DNA from: Candidatus Gastranaerophilales bacterium
Lineage (GTDB): Bacteria > Cyanobacteriota > Vampirovibrionia > Gastranaerophilales > Gastranaerophilaceae
NCBI GenBank assembly: GCA_910587175.1
Contig: CAJULH010000010.1
Location: 1-52,148 of the forward strand
Direction: 5' to 3'
DNA: 52,148 nucleotides
Shown piece by piece: positions 16,605-25,013 of this stretch. The notes under the pieces are model-generated. The model saw only the letters and a list, made by a program, of their open reading frames with translations. It had not been told where the DNA came from and ran no database searches. The position numbers and the translations under genes are program-made. Numbering within the stretch: the first letter of the stretch is position 1; every line of letters starts with the position of its first letter.

Positions 16605-17593
16605 ATTACTTTTCCTCTAACTTTCATATTTTCATATGGCGAAATCTTGCATTTAGACTTAAATTCAGCCGGTTTTACAATCCATTCTGCATCTAAGTCT
16701 ACCTTTATTTCACGCTTATTTTCAATTCCTAAAATTTTTGCTGGGTTATAAGACATTTTTTCAATAATTTCATCAAGTGTAAGTACGTTGAGTGCAAGCG
16801 GGAAGGCAGTTTCAAGCCCGGTAATTCCGTTTGGAGAAGCTGAATACGGCATCAGCTTTTCTTTTGCAGTATGTGGAGCATGGTCAGTTGCAATAACATC
16901 AATGGTTCCATCCTTCAGTGCTTCTATAACAGCTTCTCTGTCTGCTTCTTCACGGAGCGGAGGATTCATTTTAAAGACCCCGGTTGATGTTACGTCATTT
17001 TTTGTAAATGTAAAATAGTGCGGGGCAGTTTCGCAGGTTACCTGAATCCCTTGTTTTTTAGCATTTTTGATACAATTTAAAGCGTCAGATGTGGATATAT
17101 GACAAAAATGCAGCTTCGGCATTTTGCAAAGTCCTTGTTTTGCTTCGTTTAGAACCTCTTTAAAAACGTCAATCTGCCATATAACCTCGTTTTTTTCGTC
17201 CTCAAGGTGCGAAAGTATTAATTCTCCTGACCTTAAGGCATTTTTAAATACATTTCTATCTAAAATAGGCATACCGTCGTTAGAAAATGCAATAGCACCG
17301 GCATTTTTCAGACTTTGAAAATCGTTGAGTTCTGTTGAGACAAGGTTTTTCGTCACAGCCGCCACCGGAAAGACATCAATTTTCCGGTTTTTTTTCGTTA
17401 ATTCCCTTATAAAGCTTATCACATCAGGATTATCGGCAACAGGTCTTGTATTTGGCATAACACATACAGCGCCAAAACCGCCCGCAGTTGCTGCAGCCAT
17501 ACCAGTTTCAATCGTTTCTTTTTCTTCAAAACCGGGTTCCCTGAAATGCACATGCATATCTATAAAAGCAGGTATAGTTTTGATTTTAGCCAT
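16598..17593 (-). CDS. pyrC: Dihydroorotase, class I, compact form lacking the N-terminal sheet domain
   Basis: The protein keeps the class I metal site: HVH (H14, H16) in FIDMHVHFREPG, D106 in SNDG, H129, H165 and D237 in ATDHAPHT, with substrate loops VMPNTRPV and SPNGITGLETAFPL. It closes dihydroorotate from carbamoyl aspartate. At 331 residues it is about 90 shorter than usual class I enzymes. It starts nearly at the FIDMHVH strand, so the roughly 45 N-terminal residues of the composite beta-sandwich are missing, although a C-terminal remnant (SPYENMKVRGKV) is present. The start overlaps pyrB by 8 nt, leaving no room for a longer N-terminus. Confidence 0.92.
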   Translation of the reverse strand: MAKIKTIPAFIDMHVHFREPGFEEKETIETGMAAATAGGFGAVCVMPNTRPVADNPDVISFIRELTKKNRKIDVFPVAAVTKNLVSTELNDFQSLKNAGAIAFSNDGMPILDRNVFKNALRSGELILSHLEDEKNEVIWQIDVFKEVLNEAKQGLCKMPKLHFCHISTSDALNCIKNAKKQGIQVTCETAPHYFTFTKNDVTSTGVFKMNPPLREEADREAVIEALKDGTIDVIATDHAPHTAKEKLMPYSASPNGITGLETAFPLALNVLTLDEIIEKMSYNPAKILGIENKREIKVDLDAEWIVKPAEFKSKCKISPYENMKVRGKVIC

Positions 17594-18509
17594 TATGACC
17601 CCCTAAAATCCTCTCCAAAAGAGCCATTCTGGTAAATACACCATTATGCGCCTGGTTTAAAATGGTTTCACCTCTTTTTGAGTCTAAAAGCTCTGAAGAA
17701 ATCTCTATATCACGGTTTACCGGTCCGGGGTGCATTAAAACAACATTGTCCGGAAGATTTTTTTCTGTTATTTGATAATTTTTAATATAGTCCTCAAATT
17801 CAATTATACCTTGAATTCTCTCCTTTTGAATCCTCAAAGCCATCACTATATCTGCATCCTTAAATGCATCAGGCATATTATCACACCATTCAATATTTTC
17901 AATGGTTTCATCCTTGAAATAGCCCGGCGCAACACATTTTATACTCACATTAAATCTTGAAAGAAGTTCAATATTTGACTTTGCGACTCTTGAATGACGT
18001 ATATCGCCGACTATAACAAGGTTTAAACCGTTTAAATCATTAAATTTTTCTTTAATTGTAACAAGATCAAGTAAAGCCTGCGTCGGATGTGACGAAGAAC
18101 CTTCTCCTGCATTAATCAGAGCAATTTCTTTAAAAAATTTTCTTTCTTTTTTCTCTTCTTCTAAAGTTCTTTTTATAAGCCCCTCTTCGCTTGTGCGGAT
18201 AATACAAGCGTCAAAACCAATAGCAGCAAGATTATTCACTGTATCAAAAAAATCTTCCCCTTTAGAGAGAGAAGATTTAGACGTTTCAAAATTGTACACA
18301 CTTGCACCAAGCTTGTTTAAAGCCATTTCAAATGAAAAATATGTACGGGTTGAGTTTTCAAAGAAAATCATCGCCGCGTGTTTTCCCTTTAGGGACAAAG
18401 GTTTTGCTCCGTTTTTAATTTCAAGTGCCCTTTCGGCAATTGCTGAAATCTCCTTTGTGGAAAGGCTTTTAATGTCTATTAGATGTTTTAAACAGGAACA
18501 AATTGCCAT
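17586..18509 (-). CDS. pyrB: Aspartate carbamoyltransferase catalytic subunit
   Basis: The 307-residue protein has the carbamoyl-phosphate site FFENSTRTYFSFEMA (S53-T54-R55-T56), the mobile SLSKGEDFFDT loop, and the aspartate-domain motif MHPGPVNRDIEIS. It condenses carbamoyl phosphate and aspartate to N-carbamoyl-aspartate. No regulatory subunit gene (pyrI) is present in the window. It lies 1 nt after pyrE and overlaps pyrC, so it is firmly within the operon. Confidence 0.97.
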   Translation of the reverse strand: MAICSCLKHLIDIKSLSTKEISAIAERALEIKNGAKPLSLKGKHAAMIFFENSTRTYFSFEMALNKLGASVYNFETSKSSLSKGEDFFDTVNNLAAIGFDACIIRTSEEGLIKRTLEEEKKERKFFKEIALINAGEGSSSHPTQALLDLVTIKEKFNDLNGLNLVIVGDIRHSRVAKSNIELLSRFNVSIKCVAPGYFKDETIENIEWCDNMPDAFKDADIVMALRIQKERIQGIIEFEDYIKNYQITEKNLPDNVVLMHPGPVNRDIEISSELLDSKRGETILNQAHNGVFTRMALLERILGGHNG

Positions 18510-18510
18510 T

Positions 18511-19089
18511 TTACGCTCCCACTCTGCTTCCGGGCTTCACAACCGGAATATTTTCCTTACACAAAGGACAATTTGCAGGTTCATACACAACAGGGTCAAT
18601 CTTTAAAAGCGAATTAATTTTTAATTTATCATCCAGCTTTCCCTGCGTCCTGTCTACAATACAGCCTACACCAACAATTTCAGGCTCAAATTCTTTAATG
18701 GCATCAATGGTCTCAAATATAGTCCTGGCTGTGGTTATAACGTCTTCAATAATTACAACCCTCTCGCCTTTTTTCAGGGTATATCCGCGCCTAAGCTGCA
18801 TTACACCGTCTTTTCTTTCTACAAAAAGATTTCTTTTTTTAGCCTGTTTTGCAACCTCATACCCGAAAATCACAGCGCCTATTGCAGGGGCAATAATTGT
18901 ATCAAATTCAAGCCCTGAAAGTTTTTCAGCTAGCGCTTTTCCTATTTTTTCAACCAAATCAGGGTATTGGTACAATTTTGCACATTGGAAATAGGTGTCT
19001 GAATGTAAACCTGATGTAAGGCAAAAATGCCCGTGCAGCAAACCATCCGCTTTTATTAACAATTCTTTTACGTCTATTTTTTCACTCAT
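18511..19089 (-). CDS. pyrE: Orotate phosphoribosyltransferase
   Basis: The 192-residue type I phosphoribosyltransferase has the PRPP motif VVIIEDVITTARTIFETI (residues 111-128) and the orotate-binding segment LTSGLHSDTYFQCA near residue 22. It makes OMP from orotate and PRPP. The C-terminus carries CPLCKENIPVVKPGSRV, a small cysteine-containing tail found in a subset of PyrE proteins. It overlaps pyrD by 4 nt at the start. Confidence 0.96.
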   Translation of the reverse strand: MSEKIDVKELLIKADGLLHGHFCLTSGLHSDTYFQCAKLYQYPDLVEKIGKALAEKLSGLEFDTIIAPAIGAVIFGYEVAKQAKKRNLFVERKDGVMQLRRGYTLKKGERVVIIEDVITTARTIFETIDAIKEFEPEIVGVGCIVDRTQGKLDDKLKINSLLKIDPVVYEPANCPLCKENIPVVKPGSRVGA

Positions 19090-20003
19090 TTTCTAAGTTC
19101 CTCTTTTAAATTATTAAAATCTTTAAATCCCTGTCTTTCAATAAATTCAGCCAGCTCCACTGTAAGTCTTTCCGCTATATCAGGATTTGTAAAGTTCTCG
19201 GTACCAATCTGAACTGCATCTGCGCCAACTGCAACAAATTCCAGCAAATCCCGAAGGCAGGAAATGCCACCAAGTCCTATTACCGGAATATTTACAACTT
19301 CTTTAATTCTTTTTACCATAGAAAGCGCAACAGGCTTCACACATCTTCCGCTTAAGCCGCCCTGTACAAAGTTTTTAGAGATTTTTGTGCCGTTAAAATT
19401 TAATTCAACCCCAAGACCTTTCAATGTATTTATTGCGCTTATGCAATCAGCGCCCGCATTTTGGGCAGCAAGAGCCAGTCTTTCAATTTCTGTAACATTT
19501 GGGGTTAATTTTACAATTAAAAATCCGTTGTACACTTCTCTGATTCTTGAAATAAGCTCATAAAGGCTTTTTTCATCTGTACCGAATTCCAAACACCCTG
19601 ATTTTACATTCGGACATGAAACATTTGTCTCAATTGCTGCAATATTATTGGCTTCACAGATTTCTGAAAGCTTAATATAGTCTTCAACACTACTTCCTGC
19701 AATATTTAAAACAAAATTTATTCCTTTTTCTTTTAATTCAGGCAATTTTTTGTTGACGAATTTTTTAATCCCGACATTTTCAAGTCCTATACGGTTTATC
19801 ATACCGCCTGTCGTTTCAAATATCCGCCTGCCCTCATTTCCCGGTCTTTCTTCAAGGGTTACACCCTTTGTTACAATGGCTCCGAGGTTTCTGACATTTA
19901 AAAATGCATCAAATTCATCACAGTACCCGAATGTTCCGGATGCAGTCATAACGGGGTTTTGAAGCTTAAATTTGCCAAAATCAACACTTAAATCTATTCC
20001 CAT
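19086..20003 (-). CDS. pyrD: Dihydroorotate dehydrogenase, class 1B catalytic subunit
   Basis: The 305-residue FMN barrel has the catalytic cysteine C130 in ETNVSCPNVKSG, typical of class 1 enzymes, the N-terminal NPVMTASGTFGYCDEF, and a C-terminal FMN phosphate site (GLGGISCLRDLLEFVAVGA). Immediate coupling to pyrK (10-nt overlap) indicates the NAD-dependent 1B type. It oxidises dihydroorotate in the cytosol without a quinone, which suits an anaerobic or fermentative cell. Confidence 0.97.
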   Translation of the reverse strand: MGIDLSVDFGKFKLQNPVMTASGTFGYCDEFDAFLNVRNLGAIVTKGVTLEERPGNEGRRIFETTGGMINRIGLENVGIKKFVNKKLPELKEKGINFVLNIAGSSVEDYIKLSEICEANNIAAIETNVSCPNVKSGCLEFGTDEKSLYELISRIREVYNGFLIVKLTPNVTEIERLALAAQNAGADCISAINTLKGLGVELNFNGTKISKNFVQGGLSGRCVKPVALSMVKRIKEVVNIPVIGLGGISCLRDLLEFVAVGADAVQIGTENFTNPDIAERLTVELAEFIERQGFKDFNNLKEELRK

Positions 20004-20740
20004 ATAACCTCCGCACCGTTAAATACAGGTCCGTCTGCGCAAACAGAGGCATTTTTTACACCAAAACCATCTTCTGATATATCCTTTAGCTTAATTACAC
20101 AACCTCTGCACACCCCGATTCCGCATGCCATAACCTTTTCCATTGCAATTTCCGCTTTTAGACCGTTTTTTTCTGCAAGCTCGCAAACAAGCCTCAAAAC
20201 TATCTTTGGACCGCAGGAATAGATAATATCCGGTTTAAAATCATCAATTAATGTCTGGATGTTGTCTAAAACACTCCCGCCAATAACCGTTCTGTCAGAG
20301 CCCTCTACCGCTTCCTCTTTGTCTTTAAACCCTGAAATTAAAAAATTCTCTATGCCATTGCCATTAAGTATTTTCTTCAGATAAAGCATGGGCGCAATTC
20401 CTATGCCTGCGCCAATCAAAAGAGCTTTTTTTCCTGCATCCGGTAAAGTAAAACAGTTACCCAAAGGAGCCAGATAATCAATATTGTCACCAATTTTCAA
20501 GGATTTTAGATAATTTGTGCCGTCTCCTTTTAGTTTAAAAAGAACAGTGATTATCCCGCTGTCGTTATCATAGTTAAAATCTGCCACACTGAAGGGACGT
20601 CTCAGGGTTTTATTCGGAATTAAAATTGAAACAAACTGACCGGGACAAATTTCTTTCAGGGAAGTCGAAAATTCCAGCTTTATGGTATCTTTAGCTGCGG
20701 TTTTAATATTTAAAATTTTTCCCTTTTGATTTTTTTTCAT
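19994..20740 (-). CDS. pyrK: Dihydroorotate dehydrogenase electron-transfer subunit
   Basis: The 248-residue flavoprotein has the FAD motif RPFSVADF (48-55), an NAD-binding GAGIGIAPML (110-119), and a C-terminal [2Fe-2S] site with C206, C211, C214 and C234. It passes electrons from the PyrD FMN to NAD. It is the first gene of the pyr operon. The upstream leader contains a terminator-like hairpin. Confidence 0.96.
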   Translation of the reverse strand: MKKNQKGKILNIKTAAKDTIKLEFSTSLKEICPGQFVSILIPNKTLRRPFSVADFNYDNDSGIITVLFKLKGDGTNYLKSLKIGDNIDYLAPLGNCFTLPDAGKKALLIGAGIGIAPMLYLKKILNGNGIENFLISGFKDKEEAVEGSDRTVIGGSVLDNIQTLIDDFKPDIIYSCGPKIVLRLVCELAEKNGLKAEIAMEKVMACGIGVCRGCVIKLKDISEDGFGVKNASVCADGPVFNGAEVIWE

Positions 20741-21079
20741 TGTCTTTCCTGTTTTAAAAATTGTCTCTGAAAAACTTAAATCCTTGTCTTAGAAGGGTTT
20801 ATATAAAAAAAGAAAGGCAAAAACGCCTTTCTTCTAATGTTTGTACCTGAAAAAATTTTCCAAAAATTTCCTTTTCATAATTCTATTGTACTTTAAAAAA
20901 AATATTCAAATATCCCTTGTAAACAAATGTTACAGCTATTATTTAACCGGAAGTTTTTATTTGTGCGTTTTTTATACACGGTATCTCATTTAAAGAAGTT
21001 TTGTAAATAAATGTAACAAAAAGTTTAAACTCTCTAATGTTTTTAGAGGAGGATGCCGATAAAAATAACATAAGGAACA
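20741..21079. other. Divergent regulatory region between pyrK and the 21.1-kb gene
   Basis: This 339-nt AT-rich region carries the pyr leader hairpin (20804-20833) and promoter-like sequence on both strands. On the minus strand a TACAAT box near 20890 could serve pyrK. On the plus strand the region just before 21080 is rich in purines (GAGGAGG at about 21046-21053, GGAG at 21082-21085). No PyrR-binding consensus is visible. Confidence 0.35.
20804..20833 (-). terminator. Leader terminator (possible attenuator) of the pyr operon
   Basis: A 9-bp stem AAGAAAGGC/GCCTTTCTT (20810-20818 and 20825-20833) is followed on the minus strand by a run of seven Ts, 64 nt before the pyrK start. No minus-strand gene lies upstream that would need it, so it most likely acts on the operon's own leader. 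The flanking segments TTAGAAG and CTTCTAA are complementary and could form an alternative pairing. Confidence 0.55.
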
Positions 21080-21091
21080 ATGGAGAAGACA

Positions 21092-21589
21092 ATGAGCATC
21101 AATGGTTTATCAGCTAAATATAACGGAATTGATATCAACAATGTAGCAAAAGTTACATCTGATATCTTTACTTCTCTTGAAAATAAAACTGTTGATGTTT
21201 CAAAGGTTGATTTAACAAGATTTACAAGAGCTACCCAAGGCGTTGACCTTTATTCAAACAAAGTAGACTTAAATGTTCAAAGACAAATCGCAATGACAAA
21301 TGCCGGTCTTTTGGATGTAACTTCAAACCTTTCTTCTGTTCAGGCTTTAAATGCACAGGCAGCAGCCCAAATATACAATCCGGACACAGTAACAAAAAAC
21401 GTTGAAGGCAAGCTTCACGTGAATGCAAATGCTGAGATGGAAACAGTTAAAGAGTTCGGTCAGCTTAGCAATTCATTAAACGTTTTTGAAACACAAAAAG
21501 ATAAAAAAGGTTCAAATCCTTTCACATTCAGCCAATCACAGAATGAAGAAAAGGAAGATAAAAAACAACCTTTGAACCTTGTAGCATAA
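21092..21589 (+). CDS. Unknown protein, polar, no membrane segment
   Basis: I do not recognise this 165-residue protein. It starts MSINGLSAKYNGIDIN and has helical, Asn/Gln/Ser-rich sequence with no cysteine and no hydrophobic helix. Its C-terminal 30 residues are highly charged and low complexity (KDKKG, NEEKEDKK). The start at 21092 is preferred because GGAGAAG lies 6 nt before it; an ATG at 21080 would put that site inside the gene. A terminator follows at 21698. The well-kept ribosome site and codon usage like its neighbours suggest a real and perhaps abundant protein. Confidence 0.75.
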   Translation: MSINGLSAKYNGIDINNVAKVTSDIFTSLENKTVDVSKVDLTRFTRATQGVDLYSNKVDLNVQRQIAMTNAGLLDVTSNLSSVQALNAQAAAQIYNPDTVTKNVEGKLHVNANAEMETVKEFGQLSNSLNVFETQKDKKGSNPFTFSQSQNEEKEDKKQPLNLVA

Positions 21590-21863
21590 TTTCTACTCTA
21601 AATCCCAAATAAAGCCCTAAAAATAACGGGCAAACCAGATCCCCCTACTAATTCCTAAAAATTCTCCTCTTTAATCCATAAATTCCTCCAGTTATTAAAG
21701 CCGCCTTCAAAAGCGGTTTTTTATTATGCCGGGATTAATTAAAACCTGTTTAATATTTTCGTGAGTATTGCAAACCGATATTAGAAAACAGGAAAATAAA
21801 TTTATATAAAATATCATTGTTTTACTTCATTTATGGCGAATTTCGTCATCATTCCCATCTCCG
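21590..21863. other. Spacer upstream of the second pyrF
   Basis: About 275 nt holding the terminator of the preceding gene (21698-21722) and then AT-rich sequence leading into the pyrF promoter at 21864-21893. I see no other structure. Confidence 0.4.
21698..21722 (+). terminator. Rho-independent terminator
   Basis: AAGCCGC/GCGGTTT (21698-21704 and 21713-21719) form a 7-bp stem with an 8-nt loop, followed by a T-run on the plus strand. It ends the transcript of the unknown 165-residue protein. Confidence 0.8.
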
Positions 21864-21893
21864 TTGCAAATAATGACTTTTATATGATAGAAT
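21864..21893 (+). promoter_or_regulatory. Promoter of the second pyrF (ald-proBA cluster)
   Basis: TTGCAA (21864-21869), an 18-bp spacer and TAGAAT (21888-21893) lie 34 nt before the pyrF start. It probably drives pyrF and perhaps ald-proB-proA. Confidence 0.6.
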
Positions 21894-21927
21894 AAGTTAC
21901 CGTTATTTTTTTAAGGCGCATATTAAA

Positions 21928-22683
21928 ATGACAATTGAAAAACCAAAAACTGCAAAAGACCGAATCATTTTGGCACTGGATGTTGATGACTTTGAAGAAG
22001 CAAAAAAACTGGTTCAGGAACTAAAAGACTATACCGGTTTTTTTAAAGTGGGGCTCCAACTTTACACTTCCTGTGGTTTTGAAGTTATAAAAATGATTCA
22101 CGATGAAGGCGGAAAAGTCTTTTTTGACGGCAAATTTCATGATATTCCAAACACCGTTGCAAGAGCATCAGCCAACCTTGTTAAAAAAGATGTAAGTTTC
22201 TTTGATGTGCATATTAAAGGCGGTTCTAAAATGCTTGCAACAACCGTAAAGCTTGCTGCAGAAACTGCAAAAAAACTTGGAAAACCGGTACCAACCATTC
22301 TTGGAGTTACGCTTTTATCAAGCTTCGGACAAAAAACCTTAACCCAGGAATTGAATGTAAATATGAATATTGATGATTATGTTGACGGTCTTGCAAAGAT
22401 GGCTATGGATGCAGGCTTAGACGGAGTTGTAGCTTCAGCATCAGAAGCTCCGGCTATAAGAAAAGAATGCGGCGAAGAGTTTATAATTGTATGTCCTGCA
22501 ATACGCCCTACCTGGAGTGTTGTGAATGACCAGGTAAGGGTTGTAACACCGACAGATGCAATCCATGCCGGAGTTGATTATATGGTTGTAGGTCGTCCTG
22601 TAACATGTTCTGAAAATAAAACCGATGCCATAAAACTTATTATCGATGAAATTGAAGAAGCCCTTGAAACACAACCGGTATAA
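21928..22683 (+). CDS. pyrF: Orotidine 5'-phosphate decarboxylase, second copy
   Basis: The 251-residue protein is a full-length OMP decarboxylase with K40 in FFKVGLQLYT, D67, K69 and D72 in FDGKFHDIPNTV, and GVDYMVVGRPV at the phosphate site. All four catalytic residues are kept. It differs from the operon copy at many positions (DGKFHD against DVKLHD), so it is not a recent duplicate. It has its own promoter and sits before ald. It could provide constitutive UMP synthesis or act on a related orotidine-like substrate, and the sequence does not decide between these. Confidence 0.93.
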   Translation: MTIEKPKTAKDRIILALDVDDFEEAKKLVQELKDYTGFFKVGLQLYTSCGFEVIKMIHDEGGKVFFDGKFHDIPNTVARASANLVKKDVSFFDVHIKGGSKMLATTVKLAAETAKKLGKPVPTILGVTLLSSFGQKTLTQELNVNMNIDDYVDGLAKMAMDAGLDGVVASASEAPAIRKECGEEFIIVCPAIRPTWSVVNDQVRVVTPTDAIHAGVDYMVVGRPVTCSENKTDAIKLIIDEIEEALETQPV

Positions 22684-22704
22684 AAGAAAACAGGAAAATT
22701 TTAT

Positions 22705-23847
22705 ATGAAAATGAAAACCGTATTTGGTATTCCTAAGGAATTAAAAACAGATGAAACAAGGGTGGCTCTCACTCCTGATTGTATTTCTATGCTCACAAAA
22801 GAAGGCTATGAAGTGCTTGTTGAGGCTGATGCCGGAAAATTGAGCGGCTTTACAGACGAACAATATATTAAAAGCGGTGCAGAAATTATTTCTACAAATA
22901 AAGAGCTTTGGGACAGAGCAAATATTATTGTAAAAGTAAAAGAACCGCAAAAATCAGAATACGGGCTTTTTAAAGAAGACCAGGTAATTTTTTCATATAT
23001 GCATCTTGCAGTTGAAGAAGAGCTCACCAGAGAACTTTTGAAGAAAAAAGTCTGCGCTATAGCATCTGAATCTGTAGAAACAGCAAACAAAGAGCTTCCT
23101 CTTTTAAGACCCATGAGCGAAGTGGCAGGAAGATTAAGTATTCAGCTTGGAGCAAACTATCTTGAATCTGTTAACGGCGGCTCCGGAGTGCTTTTAGGAG
23201 GCGTACCAGGCGTACACCCCGGAAAGGTTGTAATTCTTGGCGGGGGCGTTGTCGGTGCCAATGCTGCAAAAGTTGCACTTGGCATGGGGGCTGACGTTTC
23301 AGTACTTGATATAAATTCAAAACGCCTTGCAGATTTGGATTTACTGTTTAATGGTCAGCTAAAGACACACTATTGCAACCCGTACACCATAAAAGAAGAA
23401 TGCAAAAAAGCGGATATTTTGGTGGGTGCCGTACTTTTACCGGGAAGAAAAGCTCCGAAGCTTGTATCTGCAGACATTGTAAAAGAGATGAAAAAAGGCA
23501 GTTTCATAATAGATGTTGCAATTGATCAGGGCGGAAATATTGAAACAATGGACAGAATCACCACCCTGAAAGATCCCGTGTATGAAAAATACGGTATTTT
23601 GCACTGTGCTGTGCCAAATTTACCTTCGCTTACACCAAGAACTTCATCTTTTGCATATTCTTATGCTATACTTCCATATGTCCAAAAGATTGGTGAATAC
23701 GGTGCTTTTATGGCACTGAAAGAAAATGAATCCTTAAGAATGGGCGTCAACACATTCAGGGGCGAAGTTACATCTGAAAGCCTGGCTGAAACTTTCGGGC
23801 TTAACCACACGGAAATCTCCCTTTTGATAGGTTTTAAGGTAGCATAA
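22705..23847 (+). CDS. ald: Alanine dehydrogenase
   Basis: The 380-residue protein has the AlaDH/PNT N-terminal domain (GIPKELKTDETRVALTPD) with the conserved MHLA stretch (SYMHLAVEEE). The Rossmann motif GGGVVGANAAKVALGMGADV is near residue 180, and DVAIDQGG is near residue 270. It interconverts alanine and pyruvate plus ammonia with NAD. It is 1 nt from proB, so alanine and proline metabolism are transcribed together here. Length is normal for the hexameric enzyme. Confidence 0.96.
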   Translation: MKMKTVFGIPKELKTDETRVALTPDCISMLTKEGYEVLVEADAGKLSGFTDEQYIKSGAEIISTNKELWDRANIIVKVKEPQKSEYGLFKEDQVIFSYMHLAVEEELTRELLKKKVCAIASESVETANKELPLLRPMSEVAGRLSIQLGANYLESVNGGSGVLLGGVPGVHPGKVVILGGGVVGANAAKVALGMGADVSVLDINSKRLADLDLLFNGQLKTHYCNPYTIKEECKKADILVGAVLLPGRKAPKLVSADIVKEMKKGSFIIDVAIDQGGNIETMDRITTLKDPVYEKYGILHCAVPNLPSLTPRTSSFAYSYAILPYVQKIGEYGAFMALKENESLRMGVNTFRGEVTSESLAETFGLNHTEISLLIGFKVA

Positions 23848-23848
23848 A

Positions 23849-24967
23849 ATGAATACTGAAAGCATTAAAAGAGTAGTCTTTAAATTCGGGACAAATATTT
23901 TAAGAAACGATGACGGAGATATATCGCTATCGCGTCTGTATGGCTTTGTTGAAGACATATCAAAACTTTATAAAAAAGGAAAAGAAGTAATCATCGTGTC
24001 TTCAGGTTCTGTTGCTTTGGGTATGAAAAAACTGTGCCCTGTAAAAACAGCCTCAAATACAACTGTCGATAAACAGGCAGCAGCCTCTATCGGTCAGCCT
24101 TTTTTAATGAAAATATGGCAGGAAGGCTTTGAAAAGTATGGAATAGTTGTTTCCCAGGTGCTTTTAACAGAAGATGATTTTTCAAACAGAAAAAGATATT
24201 TAAACCTCAGAAATACTTTAAACAGGCTTTTGGAATGCGGAATTATTCCAATTATCAACCAAAACGACACTGTTTCAACAAGCGAAGTGGCGCAGGTATG
24301 TTTTTCAGACAATGACAAACTTTCTGCCCTTGTTGCAAGTAAACTTGATGCAAATCTGCTTGTTATGGTGTCAGATATTGACGGACTTTTTGATAAAAAT
24401 CCGAAAGAATTTGATGATGCAAAGCTTATTCCCGTTGTTGAAAAAGTAAATTCAAAAATAGAAAAGCTTGCATCGGGTGCCTCTTTAGGCGGAAGAGGCG
24501 GTATGATTACAAAACTTGCCGCGGCAAAGGTTGTGACAAATTCCGGCTCAAACGCCATGATAGTAAATGGCAAAAGGGAAGGAATTATTAAAAAAATATT
24601 TAATAACGAAGATGTGGGTACAGTATTTTTATCAACAAACAAACTTTCTTCAAAACAAAGGTGGATAGCATACGCCACAAATTTAAGGGGCGGACTGGTT
24701 GTAAATGACGGAGCCAAAAAAGCCCTGATTGAAAAACAAACAAGCCTTCTTCCGATTGGAACACTTGCAGTAGCGGGCATTTTTGAAAACGGTGAAGTTA
24801 TAAGCATTTTGGATGAAAAAGGCGCAGAATTTGCAAGAGGAGTTGCAAACTACACATCAAATGAATGTGAAAAGCTCATAGGTGTGCATAGCGATAAAAT
24901 AAAGGAAATACTCGGCTACAAGCAGAGTGATGATGTTATAAGCAAAGACAATCTGGTTTTGCTATAG
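23849..24967 (+). CDS. proB: Glutamate 5-kinase with C-terminal PUA domain
   Basis: The 372-residue protein begins with the amino-acid-kinase domain (VVFKFGTNIL, IIVSSGSVALGM, then IPIINQNDTVS and SDNDKLSALVA). It has GGRGGMITKLAAA near residue 215 and a C-terminal PUA domain (about 280-355, GGLVVNDGAKKAL). It phosphorylates glutamate as the first step of proline synthesis, and the amino-acid-kinase domain is the usual site of proline feedback. proA follows after 46 nt. No proC is in the window. Confidence 0.97.
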   Translation: MNTESIKRVVFKFGTNILRNDDGDISLSRLYGFVEDISKLYKKGKEVIIVSSGSVALGMKKLCPVKTASNTTVDKQAAASIGQPFLMKIWQEGFEKYGIVVSQVLLTEDDFSNRKRYLNLRNTLNRLLECGIIPIINQNDTVSTSEVAQVCFSDNDKLSALVASKLDANLLVMVSDIDGLFDKNPKEFDDAKLIPVVEKVNSKIEKLASGASLGGRGGMITKLAAAKVVTNSGSNAMIVNGKREGIIKKIFNNEDVGTVFLSTNKLSSKQRWIAYATNLRGGLVVNDGAKKALIEKQTSLLPIGTLAVAGIFENGEVISILDEKGAEFARGVANYTSNECEKLIGVHSDKIKEILGYKQSDDVISKDNLVLL

Positions 24968-25013
24968 GGTAATATATTTTAAACCTGAAATCCGTTCAAA
25001 AGTAAGGAATTTT

